From assembly GCA_039030125.1 (NCBI GenBank), contig JBCCEV010000053.1, positions 1 to 24,506 on the forward strand: 24,506 nt of DNA, written 5' to 3'. Below, in pieces: positions 15,754 through 23,571 of this stretch. Numbering within the stretch: the stretch's first letter is position 1; each line of letters opens with the position of its first letter. Position numbers and translations under genes: made by a program. The notes below the pieces were generated by a model that saw only the letters and a list, made by a program, of their open reading frames with translations, had not been told where the DNA came from and did no database searches. This DNA is from JBCCEV01 sp039030125. Its GTDB lineage: Bacteria > Pseudomonadota > Gammaproteobacteria > Ga0077536.

Positions 15754-16917
15754 ATGAGTGCGGTTTCAAACGGCCATGGCCCGCAGGCCATGGAGAATAA
15801 ACCGAACACCATAACGCGGCTCAAGCGCCACGCTGAACTGTCGCATTTGGCGCTGACCCAAGATCTCGGGCGCACGCCCCCGTTCATGATCATGTTCATC
15901 AATTCGATCTGCAATCTCACCTGCGAACATTGCTTTTACTGGCGTAATCTCAATCGTCGCGACGACTTGAGCTTCGAAGAATTCCAAGCGCTGTCACAAG
16001 AGCTTGGCCACTTTGAGAATTTGAATTTGTCTGGCGGCGAGCCTTTCATCCGCAAAGAGTTTGCACAAATTTGCGAACTTTTCATCCGCAACAACGGGGT
16101 GCGCCAAATTTACGTTCCGACCAACGGTTATTTCACGGATCGAACGGAGAAGCAGCTACGGGAAGTACTCAAACAGGATTCCTTGCAACTGTTCGTCTGT
16201 GAGATCTCACTGGACGGCACCGAGGACTATCACAACCAATTTCGCGGCAACGGCAAGTCCTTCGAAAAAGCGATGGAAACCTACGACATGTTGGCGCAAC
16301 TGCAGAGCGAAGACCCCCGTCTTCGCATCCATACGATCTCGACCGCGACCCACGAGAACATGGATGAAATCTGGCGCCTTACGAGTTTTCTTCATCAGCG
16401 GTGCCCGCAGATGGACCACCATAACCTCGCGATCATCCGTGGCGATCGCAAAAACCCCTCCCTGCAGGGCCCAATGCTCGACCAATATCAACAGCTTTAT
16501 CGCCACGTCGCGACCACCTGGCGGGATCGTGAAGAAGGCCGTTTTGGTTCGATTGTCGAGCCAATGCTGCAATGGGCGAAACGAAAGACCGTCGAGAATG
16601 AAAAGCAATATGTCCCATGCACGGCCGGCAACATGACCGGTGTCATCTACGCGAATGGCGATGTTGCCGTTTGCGAAAACCACGAGCCGCTCGGGAACCT
16701 GCGGAGGAAAAGTTTTTTTGAAATCTGGGACTCAAACGAAGCTCAGGCGTTGAAGAAAAAGATCCGGGCCAAGTCTTGTTACTGCACAAACGAGGTTTTC
16801 TTGTGGCCCAGTATCGTTTTCCAACCGGGCCAACTCTCGCGGGCGCTGCTCTCGGCGCGCCCGTGGCGGCCCGCTGATCCGCCCACTGCAGGACCCAACG
16901 CTGCCCGCAGTGACTAG
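15754..16917 (+). CDS. Radical SAM protein with SPASM-type C-terminus
   Basis: 387 residues from the ATG at 15754 (a TTG twelve bases upstream is an alternative). The radical SAM cluster motif C-x3-C-x2-C is CNLTCEHC, Cys53, Cys57 and Cys60. NLSGGEPF is the SAM-binding GGEP motif. The C-terminal region has Cys289, Cys307, Cys342 and Cys344 around TGVIYANGDVAVCENHEPLGNL, the pattern of a SPASM/twitch auxiliary iron-sulfur cluster. These enzymes start radical chemistry with a 5'-deoxyadenosyl radical; substrates include peptides, sugars and cofactors. No precursor peptide gene is visible, so a sugar or lipid-linked glycan substrate is inferred. The last 8 bases overlap the methyltransferase gene, implying coupled expression. 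Confidence 0.85.
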   Translation: MSAVSNGHGPQAMENKPNTITRLKRHAELSHLALTQDLGRTPPFMIMFINSICNLTCEHCFYWRNLNRRDDLSFEEFQALSQELGHFENLNLSGGEPFIRKEFAQICELFIRNNGVRQIYVPTNGYFTDRTEKQLREVLKQDSLQLFVCEISLDGTEDYHNQFRGNGKSFEKAMETYDMLAQLQSEDPRLRIHTISTATHENMDEIWRLTSFLHQRCPQMDHHNLAIIRGDRKNPSLQGPMLDQYQQLYRHVATTWRDREEGRFGSIVEPMLQWAKRKTVENEKQYVPCTAGNMTGVIYANGDVAVCENHEPLGNLRRKSFFEIWDSNEAQALKKKIRAKSCYCTNEVFLWPSIVFQPGQLSRALLSARPWRPADPPTAGPNAARSD

Positions 16918-17959
16918 TGCGCATCCGGCATCGGCGCCGGCGGCACTCAAAAAGCTCGATTTGGTTTGTCCGCGTTGCAACGGCGCGCTGGGCGCGCACG
17001 ACGATGCCTATCTGTGCGCACCCTGCGGGGCGCACTATCCGCTGACCGAAGGGATCCCCGACTTCCGCTTATTTCCTGATCCTTATCTGAGCTTCGCACA
17101 AGACGCCGAGCGCACCTCGATCGTACTTGCTGCACTTGAACGTTTCGATCTTCGTGGACTCCTGGAGCATTATTGGAGTTACAGCGACATCACGCCCATC
17201 CCGCTGCGCAAACGTTTCGTAGAAAGCGGCCTCATGGGTGATCAGCGCGCAGCTCGATTGCTCAAGGTGATCGATAAGAAAAATCGCGGTCGCCCGCTCG
17301 CCGAGCAACAAGTCTTGGAGATCGGATCTGGGACCGGCAACTTTCTCGCCGCAGCAACTCGGCGTTATCGGCAGGTGGTCGGCCTCGATATCGCGATGCG
17401 TTGGTTACATCTCTCGCGACGGCGGTTTTTGGATCGCGCAATCGAGCCGCCCGCATTAATTTGTGCTTGCGCCCAGCACCCGCCGTTTGACGCTAGGAGT
17501 TTTGACCAAATCGTTTCTGCCTCAACGCTGGAATTCCTCGACGCCCAAGAAGAAGTGTTTAAGAACGCGGCGCGGTTATTGAAAGCGGGCGGTCAAGTCT
17601 TTCTGACCACCGCCAATCGTTACTCCATAGCTGAAAACCCCTACAGCGGGCTATGGGCCGTTGGGTGGCTGCCGCGACACTGGCAGAAGCGCTATGTCAT
17701 GGCCAGAACCGGAGCGAGCTATGGCGCGGTTAATACACTATCGCGACGAGAATTGCGCGCCATGAGCGCTGAGCTTTTCGAAACCCTGGATTTTTTACTC
17801 CCAGAGCTTGATAAGGAAACCGTTGCGATGCTTAAACCTGCACAGCAATGGCAAGCCCGAGTTTATCGAGCGCTGCGCAGAACCCCAGGGGGCGATGTGG
17901 CGTTATCGTGGATCACCCCACAGTGGGACGTTCATCTGACCAAGGCCTCACTTGATTAG
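16910..17959 (+). CDS. SAM-dependent methyltransferase with N-terminal zinc ribbon
   Basis: 349 residues. The N-terminal zinc ribbon, CPRC (Cys20, Cys23) and CAPC (Cys36, Cys39), is followed by YPLTEGIPDF, like Trm112/YcaR ribbons found on some class I methyltransferases. The SAM-binding motif I is VLEIGSGTG (about 135-143), with VVGLDIAMRWL after it and a motif IV-like stretch at FDQIVSASTLEFLD. It probably methylates a sugar, lipid-linked intermediate or aglycone; the acceptor cannot be told. The start is a GTG that overlaps the radical SAM gene by 8 bp, so it is probably translated by coupling. A GT2-like gene follows 14 bp later. Confidence 0.83.
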   Translation: MTSAHPASAPAALKKLDLVCPRCNGALGAHDDAYLCAPCGAHYPLTEGIPDFRLFPDPYLSFAQDAERTSIVLAALERFDLRGLLEHYWSYSDITPIPLRKRFVESGLMGDQRAARLLKVIDKKNRGRPLAEQQVLEIGSGTGNFLAAATRRYRQVVGLDIAMRWLHLSRRRFLDRAIEPPALICACAQHPPFDARSFDQIVSASTLEFLDAQEEVFKNAARLLKAGGQVFLTTANRYSIAENPYSGLWAVGWLPRHWQKRYVMARTGASYGAVNTLSRRELRAMSAELFETLDFLLPELDKETVAMLKPAQQWQARVYRALRRTPGGDVALSWITPQWDVHLTKASLD

Positions 17960-17973
17960 AGCAGCGCGGGTCC

Positions 17974-18852
17974 ATGAGTGACGTAAAAGTAACTGTAATA
18001 ATCGCCTTAGAACGTGCCGGCGCAAACCTGGCCGAGATCCTAAATGTGCTCGATCTTAAACGTCACCCTGAGGCCGAAGTGATCGTAGTACACACCGGCG
18101 AGGCCGAGATCAACCATGACACCGAAGGTCCACAGCTTGCATACTTGCTCGCCCCGCGGGGCGCTCGGATCCCACATCTGTGGCGCGAGGGGATCCGCGC
18201 GGCGCGCGGCGCGCTCGTCGCGACAACCACCGCCCATTGCATACCCAGTGGTAAATGGTTGAGCCAGTTGACCGAGCTTGGTGTTGATGAAAATCGAGTA
18301 GGCGTCGGTGGCAGCATCGAGAATCCGGACCACGCGCCTGCCTTGAGTTGGGCAATTTATCTCCAGCGTTACGGCCACTACACGCCCGACCATGCGCAGC
18401 AAAATGAGACTCGCGATATTGCTGCCGATAACGCGGTTTATTGGCGCGCCGCGATTGCAGCCCACGAAGACCTTCTTGCGGAGGGTTTCTGGGAGCCCAG
18501 TTTTCACGCCCGCTTCTTTGCCAATAAGCAGACGCTCGCCTACGAACCGGCATTAACAGTGATCCACGAGAACCGTTATTCGCTTCACGAGTACCTTGGA
18601 CAGCGATTTGCGCACGGGAGCGAATTTGGCTATTCGCGCGCACGTTCGAAAGCACGTCTTACTCAGCTCGCTCTGTTGCTGGGATCCCCTCTTCTTACCC
18701 TTGTCTTCTTCGTGAAGATCCTTTCACGCGCCCGCCAGCATGATGCAACCCGCAAAGGCATCGTCAAGGCACTGCCCTTGTTAACCATTTGTTTAGTCGC
18801 TTGGGGTTTGGGAGAAGCACGCGGTTATTGGCGCGCGAGTTTCAATCGCTAA
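17974..18852 (+). CDS. GT2-like protein with altered catalytic motif (family member 4)
   Basis: 292 residues starting VKVTVIIALERAG. Shared landmarks with the three relatives: TTAHCIPSGKWL at the EDH position, where Thr86-Ala87-His88 replaces Glu-Asp-His; then AADNAVYWR, EGFWEPSFHARF, HENRYSLHEYLGQRF and SEFGYSR; two hydrophobic stretches (about 228-248 and 265-282); and the ending W-G-L-G-E-A-R-G-Y. The histidine is kept but both acidic residues are gone, so ordinary GT2 chemistry is doubtful. It ends the long plus-strand operon, and its stop overlaps the stop of the convergent GT2 gene by 4 bp. Paralogy is clear to me by pattern; function unknown. Confidence 0.74.
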   Translation: MSDVKVTVIIALERAGANLAEILNVLDLKRHPEAEVIVVHTGEAEINHDTEGPQLAYLLAPRGARIPHLWREGIRAARGALVATTTAHCIPSGKWLSQLTELGVDENRVGVGGSIENPDHAPALSWAIYLQRYGHYTPDHAQQNETRDIAADNAVYWRAAIAAHEDLLAEGFWEPSFHARFFANKQTLAYEPALTVIHENRYSLHEYLGQRFAHGSEFGYSRARSKARLTQLALLLGSPLLTLVFFVKILSRARQHDATRKGIVKALPLLTICLVAWGLGEARGYWRASFNR

Positions 18853-19862
18853 TCGCGCCGGCCTTGGCCAAATCCAAAGTGATGCTCGGTAAGCGCGTAG
18901 ACGAATGCAGCGGCGCTATAAAGATAGTAGAACTGGTGAAAAAAAAACGCCCGTAGCGCGAAGGTAGGACCTTTGCGGCGCGTGAAGAAGCGAATGAAAT
19001 TTAGATTCGCCAGCACGGTCACGCCCAACATCACGAGCATCGCGAAAGCGCTTGCGGTGACTAAAAACGCCAAGACAGACAGCACCGTCAGACCAGCCAA
19101 TGCGGCACGGACTCGCTCGCCGCGCCCCACATTTAGGTCATCGGTCAGACCTTCACGCGAAAGCATCAGTCGCGACCAAGGAATGGCACGACGAAATATC
19201 TCGGTATGCACTAGCCCTTTGAAACGCCATTCCTTAAGGTGCTTACCTTGGAGGTCCTTGATCATCATGATCCGACCCTCCTTGGCCCTTAGACGATAAC
19301 CAAGATCGATATCTTCGATTGATGGATAAGGATAAGCCGTCACATCGAATCCGCCGACATCTAAAAAAGCTGTGCGCAGCACCGCGCCGCATCCTGCCCA
19401 AAACGTGGAGGCATTGTCGTTGCCGCCCTGGTGGTAGTAGTGATGGACCAGATTTTTATACTGCGATAAAAAGTTTTGGGCATCGGGCGCGAGATCATAA
19501 GAGCCCATGACCGCCGTAGGCTGATGCGTTAGCAAAGTCTGCCGTAAGATTCTTGCAGCATCGTCGGCAACGATCACATCAGCGTCGACAAACCAAAGGT
19601 AATCGACGGTCTGGGTCTGGGCGGCAAGATTTCGGGCGCCGCCTGGCCCTCCCTGTTGCTCAGTGCGCAGTAGCGTGATTTCCTCGTAGCCTTTAACGAG
19701 CTCCTCACTGCCATCGGTTGAACAATCGCTAACGACACAAAGTGACTGAACTTCGCCACTTTTCAACATTGCCCGCAGCGGCGTGAGGCAACGTTCAATC
19801 GTGGCTTCGGCGTTATACATCGGTATCACCACGCCAATCGAAATCGAACTCGGATCCAACAC
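18849..19862 (-). CDS. GT2 family glycosyltransferase, membrane-anchored
   Basis: 337 residues with a standard GT2 core: VVIPMYNAEATIERCL at the N-terminus, SDCSTDGSEEL, GGPGGARNLAA, the DxD motif in WFVDADV (about 92-94), and EDIDLGYRL as the catalytic-base region. Hydrophobic segments at about 255-285 and 305-325 anchor it. Unlike the four GT2-like proteins on the plus strand, its catalytic motifs are complete and it lacks their C-terminal W-x-x-G-E-x-x-G-Y signature. The start is a GTG that follows the methyltransferase stop with no gap (TAAGTG), so the two are coupled. Acceptor and donor unknown. Confidence 0.86.
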   Translation of the reverse strand: MLDPSSISIGVVIPMYNAEATIERCLTPLRAMLKSGEVQSLCVVSDCSTDGSEELVKGYEEITLLRTEQQGGPGGARNLAAQTQTVDYLWFVDADVIVADDAARILRQTLLTHQPTAVMGSYDLAPDAQNFLSQYKNLVHHYYHQGGNDNASTFWAGCGAVLRTAFLDVGGFDVTAYPYPSIEDIDLGYRLRAKEGRIMMIKDLQGKHLKEWRFKGLVHTEIFRRAIPWSRLMLSREGLTDDLNVGRGERVRAALAGLTVLSVLAFLVTASAFAMLVMLGVTVLANLNFIRFFTRRKGPTFALRAFFFHQFYYLYSAAAFVYALTEHHFGFGQGRRD

Positions 19863-20780
19863 TTAGGAACGTGCCCAACCACGAGTTAACTGAGCACCCG
19901 ATTTGTAAATCAATTTACCGCCGTTGTGTATTCGGTCTTGGCAGCGCGTTTCGAAGGCGCGCTTGAGAGCGTCGAGTTCTTTATCACTCGCGCTTGGAAG
20001 CCGCTTGCGGGCCCGCGACGAGAAAGTTGCCTGCAGACGCCAAAAATCATCAATCGAGGCAATCACGCTTTTCTGTCCCACCCATCGAGTCGTCACTTCA
20101 ACAAAACCGTTAGTGCTCATCAAATTCCTTACCGGCTCGGAGAAACTCTGGGTGCCATGCGTCCATTGCGCCTCCTCCTCGGGCAATGGCTCGCCCAGAT
20201 AGTCGTCCAACATTTCGTCGAGGGTCGCGGTCGCGTAGAGCGGCCCGCGGCCCATCAGAGCCAGGCCGGCGGTATAGATCCGCTCGAGCGCTGCGGCGAA
20301 AAAACCCTGGCTGCCGAGCGGTGGCGCGCTGCCCACCCCAACGACGGTCCGCGCGCCGGGCTTCGATACGCGTCGCATTTCGGCAACTGCTTTGGCGGGA
20401 TCGGGAAAATGACGAAGCGCGTACAAGGACACCACAGCGTCAAAACTCTCATCGGAATAGTCCAGGGCTTCAGCATCCCCGGCCGCGATTTCGATCTGGC
20501 CGTCTAAACCTTCACCCTCGATAAGGCCCTTGGCCGTCTCCCGCATGCCTGCGGACAACTCAAGGCCGGTAACTTTGGTATTGGGCTGGCGCCGCGCGAT
20601 CAGGCGTGCAACCACACCGGTGCCGCAGCCGACATCCAAGACGTGCGCGCCGTCGGGGATCGCGGCAAAGTCTAATAGACGTTCAGCGATTGGAACAGTA
20701 AACCGTTCGGTGTAGCGTTCGAAGTCGCCAGCCACCTCATCGTAGCTGGCCGCATCATCTTTTTTAAATTTATCGCTCAT
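19863..20780 (-). CDS. Class I SAM-dependent methyltransferase (UbiE/MenG-like)
   Basis: 305 residues from the ATG at 20780 (MSDKFKKDDAASYDEVAG), preceded by GAGGT as a close ribosome site; an in-frame GTG at 20801 is an alternative. Motif I is VLDVGCGTG (47-55), then TGLELSAGM, AGDAEALDYSDESFDAVVSLYALRHFPDP and the post-motif EMRRVSKPGARTVV. This is the Methyltransf_11/UbiE pattern, with an extended C-terminal region of about 120 residues that could set substrate choice. Lying between a GT-C and a GT2 gene, a sugar or polyprenyl-linked substrate is likelier than quinone, but this is inferred. It begins 23 bp after the GT-C stop. Confidence 0.83.
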   Translation of the reverse strand: MSDKFKKDDAASYDEVAGDFERYTERFTVPIAERLLDFAAIPDGAHVLDVGCGTGVVARLIARRQPNTKVTGLELSAGMRETAKGLIEGEGLDGQIEIAAGDAEALDYSDESFDAVVSLYALRHFPDPAKAVAEMRRVSKPGARTVVGVGSAPPLGSQGFFAAALERIYTAGLALMGRGPLYATATLDEMLDDYLGEPLPEEEAQWTHGTQSFSEPVRNLMSTNGFVEVTTRWVGQKSVIASIDDFWRLQATFSSRARKRLPSASDKELDALKRAFETRCQDRIHNGGKLIYKSGAQLTRGWARS

Positions 20781-20803
20781 AGACCTCGAAAAGATGAGCA
20801 CAG

Positions 20804-22309
20804 TTACGGTTTCAACCGCAACTCAGCATATTCATAAACCTCGGCGGCTTGTTGGCCCCAGAAGCGCCAGGCGGTGGATTGCGCCGAGCGGCCCACCAAA
20901 GTCAGTTCCTTGGTCGCTTGTTCGTACTCACGATCCCCAGAAACGAGCCAAATCGCCGCGTCGTCACGGACTACCCTAAGATGATACCCACTTGGCAGGT
21001 TGCCCTTAAATTCCTCAATGATCCGGATCCTCGACAACTGCCCTGGTGCCGCCACGACATTAATATTCTTACTTGCCCATTGGGACGTATAGATAGGTCG
21101 CCCGTCATTGGGTAGGTTCTCAAAGAGGAGATCTAGATTGGTGATGGCTTCGGTGAAGAATACGCGACCGCTGCGTTCCGCTGATAACACGACCGCGCTC
21201 AATAGCTGGATCGCAGCGAGCAGGGCGACGGCGCCTGGAATGAGTTTTCGCCCGGAGCTTAACTGCGAGAGCGTCGCGACGAGGGCCGCGCCACCGATCG
21301 CGGCGAACGGCAGTAACGGGATGAGATAACGATCTTGATAAGGCAACGCAAGATACCTCGATAAGCTTGAGCTGCCATACATCAGATAGATAAATACAAA
21401 GGCGCCAGAGAGCGCGAATATCAGCAAGCTCGAGCGCCGCAAGCAAATCAAGATCCAACCTGCGGCCCCCACCGCCAGCGGCACGGCGAGCGCGAAATGC
21501 GTGGACGCCAAATTGCTGGTCTTCCAATAGGACTCTTTTGCGATCTCCATGAAGACCGGCGTGTCCCGGTACCAATTGTGGCCACGCTGGATCCCGTGCT
21601 GTTTGAACAATATGTCATCAGTCAAAACATACAGAAGCGCCGCATCGAGCAATGCGACCAACGTAAACGCGCCGCCAAATATGATTAATGTGATGGCTCT
21701 GAGCTTGAGCGTGCCAGGATCTCTTCGAACCAGAAGGTAGGCGATGGTGGGTACCGTTAGCAAAATCCCAGGCTCTTTAACCGAGTAGGCAAAGCCAACC
21801 ATTGCCCCGGACAACGCGATCAAGGCCAGGCGCGGCTTAACCCGCCCTTCGCAAGCAAAGTAGAGGCTCACGGTTGAACCAAACATTAAAGTTGCTAAGA
21901 GAGGCTCGGGTAGAAATACCGCAGAGTGAACAATTTCAACAGCGCTAAATCCGATAATGACAAGCGCCGCCACCGCGGCGATGTCCCCAAGCTCACGCCT
22001 CACAAACAGCGTTACGGCTGCGATCAGGGACAACGAGAGCGCAAGGCAAATCGCTTGTGCGACCTCAATGGAACCCAACCAGGCAGCCGGAGCGCCGACC
22101 GTCGCCAAAAGCATCAATCGGGCGGCGTGATGGTCGCGTCCAATGAGGCTACCCTGATTAACTAGCCCGCTGGCGAAATCGAAATACGCGGTGTCGTCAC
22201 TGCCAATCGCCCCGTTGTAAAAAATGAGGTGCAATATCACCGAAGCGGCAAGCAGCAGGGCGAGCGCTGAGCCCGCGCCAGTTGCAATACGGTGGCCTTG
22301 AGAATTCAT
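20804..22309 (-). CDS. GT-C type membrane glycosyltransferase (ArnT/PMT-like)
   Basis: 501 residues with roughly ten hydrophobic helices. After the first helix comes a loop GAIGSDDTAYFDFASGL with Asp38-Asp39, the acidic pair expected in the first periplasmic loop of GT-C enzymes (PMT, ArnT, GT39/GT83 groups). A later loop has KEPGILL, and SRYLALPYQDRYLIPLLPF resembles the R-Y-x-x-P segment of that superfamily. The last 120 residues are a soluble domain. These enzymes use polyprenyl-phosphate sugars and act on the periplasmic face. It heads a three-gene minus-strand operon with the methyltransferase and GT2 gene. The GT2 protein may supply its lipid-linked donor, but I see no direct sign of that. 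Confidence 0.78.
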   Translation of the reverse strand: MNSQGHRIATGAGSALALLLAASVILHLIFYNGAIGSDDTAYFDFASGLVNQGSLIGRDHHAARLMLLATVGAPAAWLGSIEVAQAICLALSLSLIAAVTLFVRRELGDIAAVAALVIIGFSAVEIVHSAVFLPEPLLATLMFGSTVSLYFACEGRVKPRLALIALSGAMVGFAYSVKEPGILLTVPTIAYLLVRRDPGTLKLRAITLIIFGGAFTLVALLDAALLYVLTDDILFKQHGIQRGHNWYRDTPVFMEIAKESYWKTSNLASTHFALAVPLAVGAAGWILICLRRSSLLIFALSGAFVFIYLMYGSSSLSRYLALPYQDRYLIPLLPFAAIGGAALVATLSQLSSGRKLIPGAVALLAAIQLLSAVVLSAERSGRVFFTEAITNLDLLFENLPNDGRPIYTSQWASKNINVVAAPGQLSRIRIIEEFKGNLPSGYHLRVVRDDAAIWLVSGDREYEQATKELTLVGRSAQSTAWRFWGQQAAEVYEYAELRLKP

Positions 22310-22404
22310 TATCGGTAGGCAACGGCTAGCACGCGAAATGGCGGCAGAAGCTCGGTAGGGTGAGAAAAAACTATTCTATTCGATGTCGGCGCTGCACCCA
22401 GCGT

Positions 22405-22417
22405 TTTCCGCCGGAAA
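22405..22417. promoter_or_regulatory. 13-bp palindrome, possible activator site for fliM
   Basis: TTTCCG-C-CGGAAA is a perfect palindrome with six-base arms. It lies about 110-120 bp before the expected fliM transcription start, the usual distance for an enhancer-binding activator of sigma-54 promoters. It does not match a binding consensus I know. It could equally be an operator for the divergent GT-C gene. Confidence 0.3.
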
Positions 22418-22423
22418 GCCGTC

Positions 22424-22434
22424 GACGATTCGTC
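22424..22434. promoter_or_regulatory. 11-bp palindrome near the fliM promoter
   Basis: GACGA-T-TCGTC is a perfect palindrome with five-base arms. Its centre is 18 bp from that of the palindrome at 22405-22417, close to two helical turns. The two sequences differ, so they are not clearly a repeated site. Chance occurrence is quite possible. Confidence 0.2.
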
Positions 22435-22497
22435 AATATATTGGCAGCAAAAAGCTGGCCACTCGCAAATACCCTGGCTCTCGGGGCCAAAACGCTT

Positions 22498-22513
22498 TGG
22501 CACGTGCCTTGCA
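22498..22513 (+). promoter_or_regulatory. Sigma-54 (RpoN) promoter upstream of fliM
   Basis: TGGCACG-TGCC-TTGCA matches the sigma-54 -24/-12 consensus exactly. The invariant GG (22499-22500) and GC (22511-22512) are separated by the required ten bases. The expected start is near 22524, about 25 bases before the fliM ATG. RpoN control of flagellar genes through a FleQ/FlrC-type activator is established in Pseudomonas and Vibrio relatives. Confidence 0.85.
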
Positions 22514-22548
22514 AACTGCATCGCAAGACCAACTTATAGTCGCGAACC

Positions 22549-23571
22549 ATGGCTGACAATGAACTCCTCTCGCAAGATGAAATAGACGCCCTATTATCAG
22601 GCGTCGATAGCGGCGAAGTTGAGACCGACATCGATGAGCCGGCGGGAGAAGAAGAGACCCATAGTTACGATTTCGCGAGCCAGGACCGTATCGTTCGCGG
22701 CCGGATGCCGACGCTAGAAACGATCAATGAGCGATTCGCCCGGAATTTTCGTCAAAGTATTTTTGATTTATTGCATATCGCGCCAGAAGTCACAGCCGAC
22801 GGCGTTCAGCTAACTAAGCTCAGCGAATATGTGAACACGCTCCTCGTCCCAACCAACCTCAACATCATTAGAGTGAAACCCCTTCGAGGCTCCGGATTAA
22901 TCGTCTGCGAACCCAAGCTGATTTTTGCCGTCGTCGAGCGATTTTTTGGCGGCAGCGGGCGCTATGACAGAAAAGTTGAGGGCCAAGAATTCACCGATGC
23001 GGAACTTAGAATTGTTCGTAAAATCCTCGACGCTGCATTTAAAGATCTCAAAAAAGCATGGAGTCTGGTTCTCGACGTTGATTTCGAATATGTGAATTCA
23101 GAAGTCAATCCGCAGTTCACCAACATTGTGACCCCAACTGAGGTTACCGTCGTCTCGACCTTCAATATCGACCTTGAATCTAATAGTGGTCGAATGCAAT
23201 TGGTGCTCCCCTATTCAATGGTCGAGCCCATCAAGGGCCTGCTTGATTCAGGTATTCAAGGAGATACCCAAGATAAAGATGAACGGTGGTGTCAGTCGCT
23301 ACATGAAGAAATTAAATCCGCAGAAGTCTCGATTACGCCAACCTTAACGAGCCATACCTCGACCTTAAGCGAAGTGCTTGAATTCAAGCCCGGCTACGTT
23401 TTTCCTATCGACATGCCTGAAACACTATTAGCGCGTGTCGAGGACGTGCCGGTATTCCGTGCCGCCTATGGTGTCTCCAGAGGTAATCTTGCCCTCAAGG
23501 TCATCGAACCACTCAACCATAGCGAGCTCTCTCCTGTAAATTCTTCCCTCAGCATAGGAATATCAAAATGA
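22549..23571 (+). CDS. fliM: Flagellar motor switch protein FliM
   Basis: 340 residues, normal for FliM. The N-terminal LSQDEIDALLSGV is the CheY-P binding segment. The middle CheC-like domain includes RGRMPTLETINERFAR and the region from LRGSGLIVCEPKLIF to VERFFGGSGR. The C-terminal SpoA domain that binds FliN ends near LALKVIEPLN. FliM sits in the cytoplasmic C-ring and sets rotation direction on CheY-P binding. It follows a consensus sigma-54 promoter and has no obvious Shine-Dalgarno sequence. Its stop overlaps the fliN start (ATGA). Neither fliL nor fliK is upstream; the upstream neighbour is a divergent glycosyltransferase gene. Confidence 0.97.
   Translation: MADNELLSQDEIDALLSGVDSGEVETDIDEPAGEEETHSYDFASQDRIVRGRMPTLETINERFARNFRQSIFDLLHIAPEVTADGVQLTKLSEYVNTLLVPTNLNIIRVKPLRGSGLIVCEPKLIFAVVERFFGGSGRYDRKVEGQEFTDAELRIVRKILDAAFKDLKKAWSLVLDVDFEYVNSEVNPQFTNIVTPTEVTVVSTFNIDLESNSGRMQLVLPYSMVEPIKGLLDSGIQGDTQDKDERWCQSLHEEIKSAEVSITPTLTSHTSTLSEVLEFKPGYVFPIDMPETLLARVEDVPVFRAAYGVSRGNLALKVIEPLNHSELSPVNSSLSIGISK

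Larger units (their letters stand above)
22310..22548. other. Divergent intergenic region between GT-C gene and fliM
   Basis: The longest non-coding stretch in the window (239 bp). It contains a consensus sigma-54 promoter pointing toward fliM and two short perfect palindromes. I found no convincing gene, tRNA or terminator. A promoter for the minus-strand GT-C gene must also lie here, but I cannot place it. Confidence 0.8.
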
